A stretch of DNA of 64,000 nucleotides from Pollutimonas subterranea (GTDB lineage Bacteria > Pseudomonadota > Gammaproteobacteria > Burkholderiales > Burkholderiaceae_B), in NCBI RefSeq assembly GCF_002849655.1, contig NZ_PDNW01000007.1:62001-126000 (forward strand), written 5' to 3'. The first letter of the stretch is position 1. Each line of letters begins with the position of its first letter. Positions 1 to 7,751 of this stretch are shown here, in pieces. The notes beneath the pieces were generated by a model. It worked only from the letters and a program-made list of their open reading frames with translations. It was not told the origin of the DNA and searched no databases. The position numbers and the translations under genes were made by a program.

Positions 1-725
1 AAGTCCACGGCCACGGTGCGGCCCAGCGCACGCCGCTCCCAGGTGCGCTCGCACGCCTTGCGCAGCACCGCGAGCCGGTCCACCTGATGCCGGCCCAATC
101 CGCCGTACAACAGCGTCGGGATCGCCGGCAGCAGATAGCGCACCGCATCGTTCATGCGGCTGATGTGTGACTGCGGCACCGGATAGCCGTCGGCAGTCAG
201 CCGCCGCGCGAGTTCGCTCTGCGACAGCGCCTGGCCGCTTTCCTGCTCGTAGAACTCGCGCGCCTTCTCGATGCCCAAGGCCCGCTCGATGAAGGTCAGC
301 CCGCCGCGCAGCTCGTTCTCGGCCAGATGTCCGGTCAGCGCCACGATTTCGCCGCGCGCCGGCCACGGGCGGAACAGGCACGCAATGCGGAAGAAGCGTT
401 CCTCCTTGGTCTCGCTCCACAACTCGCGCAGGATCGCCAGCCGCGTATTGCCGCCGTTGCGAATGATGTAGTGCGCCTCGCCCGGCCTGCGCGTGATCGC
501 GGGGGGCGCGTCGAGCCCGCGTTCGCGGATGGACGCCTTGATCTCCGCATAGGCCGGGTTGCGCGTCACGCGCGGGTCGTGGTCGTAGGGCCGCAACTGG
601 TCCAGCGTCACCGCCATCGGCGTGTCGGCGATGGGGTCGCTCAAGGTCGCGGCCGAAGGGCCGCTGCGCTCGAAACCGGTGGCCAGCAGCTTGGCAGCCA
701 TGTCCTGCGGCGTCAGCTCAGCCAC
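1..725 (-). CDS. ICE-type ParB family protein, 3' end outside window
   Basis: The reading frame is open from a GTG at 725 to the window edge (241 codons seen). It begins VAELTPQDMAAKLL, and a core around residues 40-90 carries PYDHDPRVTRNP and IRNGGNTRLAILREL, the ParB/Spo0J nuclease-like fold with a GGNTR box. This type is found in PFGI-1/ICEclc-like integrative elements (family knowledge). An SQSELARRL stretch further on suggests a helix-turn-helix. The GTG start has an AGGAG-type ribosome site and overlaps the end of the upstream HicA-like gene by 8 bases, so the two are probably translationally coupled. Likely role is partition or maintenance of the element together with ParA. The C-terminus is not visible. 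Confidence 0.8.
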   Translation of the reverse strand, partial: MAELTPQDMAAKLLATGFERSGPSAATLSDPIADTPMAVTLDQLRPYDHDPRVTRNPAYAEIKASIRERGLDAPPAITRRPGEAHYIIRNGGNTRLAILRELWSETKEERFFRIACLFRPWPARGEIVALTGHLAENELRGGLTFIERALGIEKAREFYEQESGQALSQSELARRLTADGYPVPQSHISRMNDAVRYLLPAIPTLLYGGLGRHQVDRLAVLRKACERTWERRALGRTVAVD

Positions 726-954
726 GGCCGTTCTCCTGCGCCTGCCGGTCGGCGCGGCGAAGTTGCGCGCGGGCATTGCGGTCGGCACGGTGGTCGCTCG
801 CAGTCGAGCTGGTGTAGATCGACGCGTAGCCTTGTTTCGTGAACTTCAGGTGCCCGCCGGACGTGCGCACCACGCGCCAGCCTTCGCCCAGCGCGAACTC
901 GATCAGCGCGCGCAGCCGTTCACGGCCGCGCGCCAGTTCATGCGCGCTCGCCAT
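718..954 (-). CDS. HicA-like small protein between ParA and ParB
   Basis: This 78-residue basic protein has the segment RTSGGHLKFTKQG followed by an SSTASDHR segment. That resembles the HicA/YcfA double-stranded-RNA-binding fold, in which a Gly-Gly-His or Gly-Ser-His motif supplies the catalytic histidine. It overlaps the parA end by 17 bases and the parB start by 8, so all three are in one operon. No HicB antitoxin is visible next to it. It may be a non-toxic nucleic-acid-binding relative rather than a toxin. The start is ATG at 954; longer in-frame upstream starts would run deep into parA. Confidence 0.6.
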   Translation of the reverse strand: MASAHELARGRERLRALIEFALGEGWRVVRTSGGHLKFTKQGYASIYTSSTASDHRADRNARAQLRRADRQAQENGRG

Positions 955-1804
955 GGCCGGCCCCTCCCGCATCGGCCCGGCCGGTGACCAGCGCGAAGCG
1001 CTCCCGCCACGCGGGGAACAGCTCGCCAGCCAGCGTGCGCATGGTGTCCAGCGCCGCGGGCGCCGTGCGCCCAGCCGGCCGCCGGTACTCCACCCGATGC
1101 ACCGGCAATCCTCGTGTCGCAGCGCGCGGATAGGCTTCGATGGCCGGCACGTCGGTGTCCAGCACCTGCACGCCGGCCTGTTCCTGGAACACCTGTCGCA
1201 GCGCCTGCTGGACCAGCCGCGCGTTCGACGACACCGGATGCACACGGTTGATGAGCAGGCGCAGCGGCGGCGGCTCGATGCCCAGGTGCCGATACGGCGC
1301 GATGTCCTCGATCAGTTGCAGCGTGCCGCGCCGCAGCTCGCGCGCCGCGAGGATTTCCGGCGTCACCGGCGACAGCGCCAGGTCGGACGCCAGCACCGCC
1401 ATCTCCAGCAGCACGCTGCGCGCGCCCTGCGTGTCGATCAACAGCAAGTCATAGTGCGTGCGGAAGACGGGAAGCAAATGGCGCAGTCGCAGGCGCCCAT
1501 CCGGTGCGTGCAGCAGCAGCGTGTTCAGTTCGCCGCGGTCGTCGTTGGAGAGCACCAGGTCCAGGCCCGCGATCGCGGTGCGCGACACCAGTTGCTCGAT
1601 GCTCCGCTCGTTGAAGGCCAGCATCTCGTAGATGCCGCCGGGCGCGCGCACGTCCAGCGTGAAGTAGCTCGACAGCGTGGGCTGCACGTCCAGGTCCAGC
1701 AGCAGCACTCGCAGCCCGGCATCGGCGATGAAGCCGCCCAGGTTGGCCGCCGTCGTGGTCTTGCCCACGCCGCCCTTGGTCGAAATGATGGACACCACCT
1801 GCAT
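938..1804 (-). CDS. parA: ParA/Soj-type partition ATPase of the ICE
   Basis: This is a 288-residue P-loop ATPase. The N-terminus MQVVSIISTKGGVGKTTTA carries the deviant Walker A motif of ParA/MinD proteins, and LLLIDTQGA is the Walker B-like strand. It would drive segregation or maintenance of the excised element with ParB. The start at 1804 is preceded by GAGGAG at good spacing; an ATG 24 bases upstream lacks a site. It sits between an AlpA-like regulator and a HicA-like gene in a minus-strand operon, the order seen at the soj end of PFGI-1/pKLC102-like islands. Confidence 0.85.
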   Translation of the reverse strand: MQVVSIISTKGGVGKTTTAANLGGFIADAGLRVLLLDLDVQPTLSSYFTLDVRAPGGIYEMLAFNERSIEQLVSRTAIAGLDLVLSNDDRGELNTLLLHAPDGRLRLRHLLPVFRTHYDLLLIDTQGARSVLLEMAVLASDLALSPVTPEILAARELRRGTLQLIEDIAPYRHLGIEPPPLRLLINRVHPVSSNARLVQQALRQVFQEQAGVQVLDTDVPAIEAYPRAATRGLPVHRVEYRRPAGRTAPAALDTMRTLAGELFPAWRERFALVTGRADAGGAGHGERA

Positions 1805-1844
1805 GAGCTTCTCCTCGTCGAATGGCATGAACCGAGAAGAAGCG

Positions 1845-2063
1845 TCAGGCGCGTTCTTTGAGGCGATCGGCGATCCACTGTTCGATCTCCACCGAGTCCC
1901 AGCCCACCGCGCGCACGCCCAGACGTAGCGCCTTGGGGAACTTGCCTTCCTTCATCAGGCTGTAGATGTGCGCGCGCTTGAAGCCGGTCTTGGCTTCGAC
2001 CTCGGCGCGGCGCAGGATGCGGTGTTCGGTCGGTGCTGCCGTGGCGGCGGTCTGCGAAGACAT
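1845..2063 (-). CDS. AlpA-family DNA-binding regulator
   Basis: This is a 72-residue protein. ILRRAEVEAKTGFKRAHIY followed by MKEGKFPKALRLG and VGWDSVEIEQWIADR is the classic AlpA/excisionase-like winged helix-turn-helix layout. AlpA proteins control excision or integrase expression of genetic elements (family knowledge). The ATG at 2063 is preceded by AAGGAG eight bases upstream; an in-frame GTG nine bases earlier overlaps that site. The gene lies 40 bases upstream of parA. The intergenic region before it contains two dyads at 2137-2171 that could be its own operator. Confidence 0.85.
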   Translation of the reverse strand: MSSQTAATAAPTEHRILRRAEVEAKTGFKRAHIYSLMKEGKFPKALRLGVRAVGWDSVEIEQWIADRLKERA

Positions 2064-2136
2064 GAGGGTCACTCCTTAACGCTCAGTGGCGCTGATTGGC
2101 GTGACTCGAATTAAGAACGCCGCGTTGAAGAAAGAC

Positions 2137-2171
2137 ACCGCAAATGCGGTATTCGCGACCGCAGATACGGT
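2137..2171. promoter_or_regulatory. Two 14-bp dyads 21 bp apart, probable operator
   Basis: ACCGCAAATGCGGT at 2137-2150 is a perfect 6+6 inverted repeat. ACCGCAGATACGGT at 2158-2171 is a near copy. Start-to-start spacing is 21 bases, two DNA turns, so two dimers would sit on the same face. The pair lies between the 2182-2943 gene and alpA, in the leader of the alpA-parA operon. Its binder (AlpA, ParB or another element regulator) is not known from the sequence. Confidence 0.6.
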
Positions 2172-2181
2172 CTGGCATCGC

Positions 2182-2943
2182 TCAGGAAGTTGTGCTCTGC
2201 AAATTGCGCCGAGCCAGTGCGAACTTGGCCTGCAGGGTGCGCTCGGTGATGCCCATCGCGTTGCCGTGGTGCGCCACCATCGCGCTGATGATGGCCTCCT
2301 GCGTCAGGAAGCTGGAATACGGCATGCCGCTGGGCGACTTGCCCAGCAGCAGCGTCAGTAACCCGCCAACGATGTTCAGGTAGGTCGATTCGCTGCGCGG
2401 CCCCGGCGTGTTCGCACGCTCCGCGTCGGCCGCGCAGGCGGCGTGCGTTCTGAGCAGCGCCTCATGCTCGGCGCGCAGCGTCTCGTGCACGCCCAAGTGT
2501 TCCGCCAGCCGCGCCTTGATCGCTTCCCGCTCGACCAGCAATGCGCCCACTGTGTCCAGGCTGATCGCCGGGTGAAGCGCACGCTCGATCTCATCGAACA
2601 GAAACGCCGGTTTCTCGCCGGGGTAGTAGTGCGCCATCCAGGCTTTCAGATCGACGTGCCGCACCGTCAGCGACGAGTCGTCCATCGCCAGGCCTTGCGT
2701 GTCCCGCCCCAAGCCCTCCTTGCCATACGGCATGTCGCCGTGAGCCATCGCATCGAAGATTCTTTCGGCGTTCAACCGCAGCATCGGCCAGCGCGGAAAC
2801 TCCGTTGCCTCCGGCAGAGGCCGCTGTCCCAAGGTCGCCAGGATGCGCCGCTCGAAGCGCAGCAATCCGCTCCAGCGGATTGCCGCCTCGATCGGGCGGT
2901 AGTAGATCTTGGCGCCATCGGCCAGGCTGCTCGACTTCGGCAT
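2182..2943 (-). CDS. Uncharacterised ICE-associated protein
   Basis: This 253-residue soluble protein has no recognised catalytic motif. The middle (about residues 90-150) is predicted helical and charged (DEIERALHPAISLDTVGALL). The C-terminus, GITERTLQAKFALARRNL, resembles a helix-turn-helix recognition segment. Proteins with this type of ending occur in the soj module of PFGI-1-like elements (recalled from family knowledge, not searched). The chosen ATG at 2943 has GGAGG eight bases upstream. It is the first gene of the leftward ICE operon and may be the outermost ICE gene. Function is unknown. Confidence 0.55.
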   Translation of the reverse strand: MPKSSSLADGAKIYYRPIEAAIRWSGLLRFERRILATLGQRPLPEATEFPRWPMLRLNAERIFDAMAHGDMPYGKEGLGRDTQGLAMDDSSLTVRHVDLKAWMAHYYPGEKPAFLFDEIERALHPAISLDTVGALLVEREAIKARLAEHLGVHETLRAEHEALLRTHAACAADAERANTPGPRSESTYLNIVGGLLTLLLGKSPSGMPYSSFLTQEAIISAMVAHHGNAMGITERTLQAKFALARRNLQSTTS

Positions 2944-3473
2944 ATCGCGCGCCTCCATTCGTCATCGCACCGAGTCCAAGCACGCGCACCCGCCGTACAG
3001 GCGGCGTGCGTGGCTGTCCAGGAATCTCCGGGCGAAACGAGCAGGTGGCGAAGCGGCGAAGACCGTGGCATCGGTGATGCCGCCGGTTTCGTTGCGAGAT
3101 GCGCGCCTTGCTGCGCATGGCGCCATCACTCACAATTCGCAAGCCGCGAAACACGCTGTCACCAGCGTCATTCGCGGGCACCATGCTTGACCCGGATAAC
3201 CAGGCCAAAGTCTTTGCAGGGAAAGAGGCCCAGTAAAGCGCGATCAGATCAACACGCCAGAGCCGATGCGCATACGGCAAGCACTGTTGCGCCGCGCGTC
3301 TTCGCTGTGATGCGCCACGATGGGCATGCGAGTTTCACGCAGGATGCCAACCGCAACCGCGAGCAACGCCTGAGTGCAGCGCGCCCGTGCACCGCGTCAA
3401 TGGAAACCCGCTTTGACAAAACAGGTCTGCCGGTTTGACCAAAATGGAATCGGCCAACCCGCCTGAAACAGCC
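2944..3473. other. 530-bp gap without a supported gene
   Basis: Reading frames here are short, arginine-rich and unlike any family I recognise. The stretch must hold the promoter for the leftward ICE operon and could contain the element's attachment site. I found no tRNA 3' end, integrase or long direct repeat that would fix that boundary. Confidence 0.4.
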
Positions 3474-4385
3474 TCATGCGAGCCGTTGCGTATCCAACGG
3501 CATATGGCCGACACGCTGCGCACGGTCGATGAAGTGGCGCAGTGGCTCCGACATCGCGCCCTCGGGATGTAGCAGGTAGGTCGTCAGCGCCGCCGAGTCT
3601 TCATCCAGCGGCCGGACGATTACGTCCGCCTGTCGGCATGCCACCACGTGCGCCGCGGTGGAAAATCCCACGCCATAGCCGGCCGCCACCAGGGCCAGCA
3701 TCAGCGAGTGGGTCGTCACGTACTCGGCCACGACCGACGGTGTCTCCACCAGGCGCAGCAGGCGCTCGCATTGCCGGCTGCACTCCGCACACACCTGCGG
3801 GTGGCACAGCACCAGCGGGTAGCCCACCACCTCTTCCAGCGGCACCCGCTTGTGCGCCAGCAAGGGGTGCCGCGCGGGTATGGCCACCACCAGCGGATCT
3901 TGCCACACCGGCATGGCGACCACCCCGGCCTCCATCTCGCCGGCCATCGCAAAGGCCGCGTCGTACAGGTCGTTGCCCAGCCCGCCCACCACCTGCGACA
4001 GCGGCGCCTCGAACAGCCGGATGCCCACTTCCGGCGCCTCCTCCCGGCACAGCGCGAGCAGCGCCGACAGCCGGGTCCGCCCGACGCCGCCGGCCAAGGC
4101 GATGCGCAGGGTGCCCCGGTGTCCCGCCGCCACCGCCCGCGCCTTGGTCTGGGCTTGCTCAAAGGCCAGCAGCACGCGCCGGGCCTCCTCCAAGAACACC
4201 TGCCCGGCCGGGGTCAGGCGCACGCCGCGCGACGTGCGCTCCAGTAGCGTCACGCCCAGGTCCGCCTCCAGTTGGCGAATCGTCCGCGACAGGGGCGACT
4301 GCTCCACATGCAGCCGCCGCGCCGCCCGGCCAAAGTGCAACTCCTCGGCCACGGCGATGAAACAGCGAAGATGGCGTAAGTTCAT
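3474..4385 (-). CDS. LysR-family transcriptional regulator
   Basis: This 303-residue protein begins MNLRHLRCFIAVAEELHFGR. The LysR winged helix-turn-helix spans about residues 1-60 (HFGRAARRLHVEQSPLSRTIRQLE), followed by an effector-binding domain typical of the BenM/CatR/CbnR branch. The ATG at 4385 follows GGGGGGAA at normal spacing; the 27 extra upstream codons have no such site. A cysteine-rich stretch (LCHPQVCAECSRQC, near residue 190) in the effector domain is unusual and could respond to metal or redox state. It sits between the ICE end and the iron-locus remnants, so its target is unclear and it may be ICE cargo. Confidence 0.8.
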   Translation of the reverse strand: MNLRHLRCFIAVAEELHFGRAARRLHVEQSPLSRTIRQLEADLGVTLLERTSRGVRLTPAGQVFLEEARRVLLAFEQAQTKARAVAAGHRGTLRIALAGGVGRTRLSALLALCREEAPEVGIRLFEAPLSQVVGGLGNDLYDAAFAMAGEMEAGVVAMPVWQDPLVVAIPARHPLLAHKRVPLEEVVGYPLVLCHPQVCAECSRQCERLLRLVETPSVVAEYVTTHSLMLALVAAGYGVGFSTAAHVVACRQADVIVRPLDEDSAALTTYLLHPEGAMSEPLRHFIDRAQRVGHMPLDTQRLA

Positions 4386-4582
4386 GTAATTCCCCCCAGA
4401 AAGTGGAGTCCATTCCTCTGGCCGTAGGGAACGGCATGAGTGCTTCCCGGTGGCGATGCCGGTCACAGAGGCTTTCCAGTTGCCGCCATCCGGCCTTCCA
4501 GTCGCCGGCGAGGGGGCGAGTGTCCAGGCAAGGCCGGGTTATTCCATCGGTGTTGCCATATCACACGAAACCACGGACAATC

Positions 4583-4601
4583 AATAATAGTTCTCATTAG
4601 C
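4583..4601. promoter_or_regulatory. Fur box upstream of the exbD remnant
   Basis: AATAATAGTTCTCATTAGC matches the 19-bp Fur consensus GATAATGATAATCATTATC at 13 positions by my alignment. It lies about 20 bases before the first readable ExbD codons. It probably once controlled a tonB-exbB-exbD operon whose 5' part is gone. Confidence 0.65.
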
Positions 4602-4618
4602 ATCTGTGTCTGAATGGA

Positions 4619-4862
4619 GTGAAGCCGATCAAGCCCGACGTGGCGAACCTGTCCGTCACCACCCACGGCAGCGTGTTCTGGAACGACGAACGCATGGGCG
4701 ACGAGCAGCTCGTGCAGCGGCTGCAGGCCTCCGCGCCGCGGCAACCGCAGCCCGAGGACTTCATCCGCGGCGACCGCCTGGTGGATCTACGAGCGCGTCG
4801 CCCAGGGGATGGCGGCTACGCAGAAGTCCGGGGTGTTGGAGCTGCGCTTCGTGACCGACTAG
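4619..4862 (+). pseudogene. exbD remnant (5'-truncated, frameshifted)
   Basis: The readable part, KPDVANLSVTTHGSVFWNDE through QPEDFIRGDRLV, matches the periplasmic half of ExbD, the biopolymer transport subunit that energises TonB. After GDRLV the frame shifts by one base. The next frame gives WIYERVAQGMAAT and ends LELRFVTD then a stop at 4862, the expected ExbD ending. Removing one G from the CTGGTGGATC stretch near 4780-4790 would restore V-I-Y-E-R. The N-terminal membrane segment and its essential aspartate are absent. This is therefore a dead fragment fused behind a Fur box. Confidence 0.75.
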
Positions 4863-5077
4863 GCCACGACCGGGGTGAGCCGAAAGACACCCCCATGAAA
4901 CTGCATCGGCACGCCCGCCCTGACGCCGGCGTGACGTCGTCGGCTGCACCGATCGCGGACTCCAGCACACGTGAGCGCCTGCGCGCCGTGCCCGGCGCAC
5001 CAAGCGGGCATGAGGCTTTGACGCGATGCCATCGAAGGAGGTGCTGACGGGATGCGGATGGAGATGCTGGCGCCCGA

Positions 5078-5326
5078 TTGCGTTTCTATCTGGATGCCGG
5101 CCGCTATGAGGCGAGCCGCGGCGGACGGGACGGCATACTTGAGACCAGTCGCCATATGGGCGATGTGTTACGGGCAAAAGGCTACACGGTGACGCAGGTG
5201 GAGCACGACACGGGACACGACTACCTGCATTGGCAAGGCTCTTTGGGTTGCGGGCTTGTTGCCTTGCTGAATCCGGCCGCGTATGGGCGTGGTTTGCCGG
5301 CGTGCGGCAACGGTGTCGGGCCATAG
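5078..5326 (+). pseudogene. C-terminal remnant of an enterochelin esterase (Fes-like)
   Basis: RFYLDAGRYE, GRDGILETSRHMGDVLRAKG and EHDTGHDYLHWQGSLGCGL match the C-terminal end of Fes/IroE-type ferric-siderophore esterases, including the GHDY-W catalytic-histidine region. The N-terminal two thirds, with the nucleophilic serine, are not readable upstream (4863-5077 is not recognisably coding). The fragment cannot be active. It lies next to the exbD remnant and the PepSY operon, which suggests a decayed siderophore-use locus. Confidence 0.7.
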
Positions 5327-5362
5327 CCGTAGCACCGCTGCATGCCGGCTCTTCGCCGCAGC

Positions 5363-6979
5363 CTAGGCTGCGCGAGCCAGTGCCCAGACGCTGTCCGGCT
5401 GGCCGTGCTTCTGGCGCCGCCGTGTGGCGACGGCCATCCACGCCATGCACGCTGTCCCGATGACGGCGCCGATGTCCACTCCCATGCTGGCCGGCGACGT
5501 ATTGGCCCACAGCCCTGTCGCAGGAATCAGCCAGGCGGCAAGGCTGGTCAAGGGAATGGCGGCAGTCGCGGCGGCGCACACCCACAACAGCTCCACCGCA
5601 CTGCGCGAGGCCCCGCGTAGAAAGGCCCAGGCGATACTCAGGAAGAATACGGCGTAATACACGATGACATGCCAGGTATTCAAGCTGTCGACATGTCCGT
5701 GCAGCCACTTGCCGGCCACGAGGCTGGCCGAAATGCCCGCGATGCAGCCCAGGCACACGCCGACGGTCAGCGAAGACATGACGCGCACCGATTTTTTCTG
5801 TTCGGGCAGGCCATCTTTCCGGGCTCGGCGACGGCGGGATTCTATCCACAGGAGATTACCCGAATAGAATAGAAATGCTCCGGCCAGCCCGAGCAGGAAA
5901 TAGATCCATTGAACCGTCGCGCCGCCAAAAGAGGCGAAGTGCAGGGCGAAGAAAACCGTCAGCCAGGTTGTCCAGCCAGTTGTATGGCCCGGCAGATAGC
6001 TGCCATTGATGATTTCGCCGGTAAAGGGATTCACGACCGCGAACCCGTCGTAGCGCATCATGTAGTTGGGATCGACACCATGAATGCGCACCGTCGGACG
6101 TTTGCTGTCCAAATCATGGTAGTCCATGTAGTGCGGCTCGAACCCGGGCGAGAGCGCACGCAAATCGGCCAGCAGGCGGGCTGGCGAAACCAGGGTCTGG
6201 CCTTGGTCGGCCGCGGGCGTGTCGGCGTTGACCGACAGGCTGGGCGCCGCCACCGTGGGGGCGGGCAGTCTCCATTGTTCCATCATCCCGCCGTCATAGA
6301 TGAGTACGTCCTGGGTATCGTAGATCTGATCATGGAATGCAAAAACGACGGTGGTCAGCGCAATGACCAGATGGAACGGCAAGCTGAAAAAACCCAGGGC
6401 GTTGTGGGCGTCCTTCCACATCAGCTTAAGGTTCTTGCCCAGGCGCAAAGCGAAGAGATCCTTGACCAGCGTAGGCAGCAGGATGATCACTCCCGATACT
6501 AGCGCCAGGCCGTACATCATGGCGATGACGCCGATGACCAGTATCCCGATTTCGACGTCGCCCGGCACGAAGCCGGCGGTTCGGTGCAGGTTGTCGACCA
6601 GGTCCGCAACCGCCGTCGGCTCTCGTTCACTGATCTGCAGTTCGCCCGATGTGTCGAACATTGCATGGTACTGCCGTGTGCCGTCAGGGCTTTTCCACGA
6701 CAGCTGCGCGGGCTCGGCATCGGTCGCGCGCAGCCTTAGCGTGAAGTCATGCGCCGCATCGGGCCGTGCCTTGAGCGTCTGTTCCATGAGGCTGGCGGCT
6801 TCCTGCGGGTCCACCGGGCGCGTGTCCTGCATGGGCGCCGATACCCAGGCGGCAAGGTCATGCTTGAAGACGGTGAGGGCGCCGGCATAAAAGGCAATGA
6901 ACAAGGCTAGGCCCGCGATGATGCCGGTCCAGGTATGAACGGCCTTGTAGATGTCCAGAACCTCTTTTCTTATCTTCAT
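5363..6979 (-). CDS. PepSY-associated membrane protein, iron-regulated reductase type
   Basis: This 538-residue polytopic protein starts MKIRKEVLDIYKAVHTWTGI, a first membrane segment with the His-x-Trp-x-Gly pattern of PepSY_TM (PiuB-like) proteins. A periplasmic PepSY-like region, further helices (near residues 140-215) and a C-terminal group of membrane segments follow. Relatives sit beside TonB-dependent siderophore receptors and are thought to reduce ferric siderophores or move electrons across the inner membrane. The start overlaps the stop of the upstream small membrane gene by four bases (ATGA). A Fur box precedes the three-gene operon, implying induction under iron limitation. Confidence 0.85.
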   Translation of the reverse strand: MKIRKEVLDIYKAVHTWTGIIAGLALFIAFYAGALTVFKHDLAAWVSAPMQDTRPVDPQEAASLMEQTLKARPDAAHDFTLRLRATDAEPAQLSWKSPDGTRQYHAMFDTSGELQISEREPTAVADLVDNLHRTAGFVPGDVEIGILVIGVIAMMYGLALVSGVIILLPTLVKDLFALRLGKNLKLMWKDAHNALGFFSLPFHLVIALTTVVFAFHDQIYDTQDVLIYDGGMMEQWRLPAPTVAAPSLSVNADTPAADQGQTLVSPARLLADLRALSPGFEPHYMDYHDLDSKRPTVRIHGVDPNYMMRYDGFAVVNPFTGEIINGSYLPGHTTGWTTWLTVFFALHFASFGGATVQWIYFLLGLAGAFLFYSGNLLWIESRRRRARKDGLPEQKKSVRVMSSLTVGVCLGCIAGISASLVAGKWLHGHVDSLNTWHVIVYYAVFFLSIAWAFLRGASRSAVELLWVCAAATAAIPLTSLAAWLIPATGLWANTSPASMGVDIGAVIGTACMAWMAVATRRRQKHGQPDSVWALARAA

Positions 6980-7323
6980 CCTGCCAGCCCCTTGAACAAC
7001 GCGAAACCCGCGATGCTGATGCCGCCCAGCCATAACCAGGCGCGCATGGCATCGCGAAAAAGATAGCAGCACGACAGTATTGCCAGCCAGATGGGCGGGA
7101 CTATCCACATGGCGATTTGGTACTTGTCGTAGACCGTATTGTTCCTGGTGTCGGGCAGCATGAAGAATGCGCTGGCGATCAGGGCGATGGCCAATCCGCA
7201 AACGACGCCCGCCAAGGTTTTGCCCACCCAGCCTTTCGAAAGATCGGTGCGCCGCCTGGCGACGCGGGCTTTGGCGGGCGGCGTGTCGCCGGAATCAATA
7301 TCGACGTTGCGCAATTCGGTCAT
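6976..7323 (-). CDS. Small membrane protein, DUF3649-like, iron operon
   Basis: This 115-residue protein has a basic cytoplasmic N-terminus (about 30 residues) and three hydrophobic segments: TLAGVVCGLAIALIASAFF, IAMWIVPPIWLAILSCCYL and WLGGISIAGFALF. Its size, topology and position between a DUF3325-like gene and a PepSY gene fit the DUF3649 iron-uptake accessory family. The assignment rests on context more than motifs. It overlaps both neighbours by four bases. Its role in siderophore handling is inferred. Confidence 0.6.
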   Translation of the reverse strand: MTELRNVDIDSGDTPPAKARVARRRTDLSKGWVGKTLAGVVCGLAIALIASAFFMLPDTRNNTVYDKYQIAMWIVPPIWLAILSCCYLFRDAMRAWLWLGGISIAGFALFKGLAG

Positions 7324-7580
7324 TGCCGGCCTCGCGTGTAAACAGCGATGAAAGGAAGGATTGACCAAAGCAACATCAACAGCGTCAGGAAAATGAAGGT
7401 GCCCGTAAGCGGCTGCGTCGCGTGTATCCATCCGCCCAGGGCAAGAAGGAGCAATAACGCAGAAACGGGGATGGACACTTTGTGCGAAAGCGGAGCTTCT
7501 CGCCATTGCTGGTGCCGGGAACCAAGGTACAGGCTAGCGGCACCCGCCAGCGTCAGCACGAAAGCCAAAAAACCGAACAT
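7320..7580 (-). CDS. Small membrane protein, DUF3325-like, first gene of iron operon
   Basis: This 86-residue protein has three hydrophobic segments (MFGFLAFVLTLAGAASLYLG, then VSALLLLLALGGWI, then FLTLLMLLWSILPFIAVY). The LxWxxLPF ending and length fit DUF3325, which sits in Fur-regulated PepSY operons of beta- and gammaproteobacteria. The chosen ATG is at 7580; a longer in-frame start ten codons upstream is possible. It overlaps the next gene by four bases. A Fur box lies about 55-75 bases upstream of its start. Biochemical function is unknown. Confidence 0.65.
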   Translation of the reverse strand: MFGFLAFVLTLAGAASLYLGSRHQQWREAPLSHKVSIPVSALLLLLALGGWIHATQPLTGTFIFLTLLMLLWSILPFIAVYTRGRQ

Positions 7581-7636
7581 GTGTGTCTCTGAGGTAGAAA
7601 AAGCCCGCAAGCGGAAGGATTCGTATGGTAAACCAG

Positions 7637-7656
7637 AATGATAATAGTTGCTATTC
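7637..7656. promoter_or_regulatory. Fur box of the PepSY operon
   Basis: AATGATAATAGTTGCTATTC contains an ATAG-ttg-CTAT dyad within an AATGATAAT-type Fur site. It lies just upstream of the leftward DUF3325-DUF3649-PepSY operon, where a repressor would cover the promoter. It resembles the second Fur box at 4583-4601 in its left half. Confidence 0.7.
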
Positions 7657-7751
7657 AGATACTATGTTCGGCTACGCGTAGCCTTGTGGCATCATCCGGC
7701 GCGGCGGCATTCAGAACGCCGTATCACTACAACCCTTGCAACTCACGAGAA

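Noticed and set aside
2443-3438. Long plus-strand frame of 331 codons across the ICE protein and gap
   Set aside because: It is antisense to the gene at 2182-2943 for much of its length and gives low-complexity arginine-rich text, typical of a high-GC shadow.
4859-5155. Minus-strand frame of 98 residues opposite the exbD/fes remnants
   Set aside because: Composition is that of a shadow frame; no family motif, and the plus strand carries recognisable ExbD and Fes remnants.
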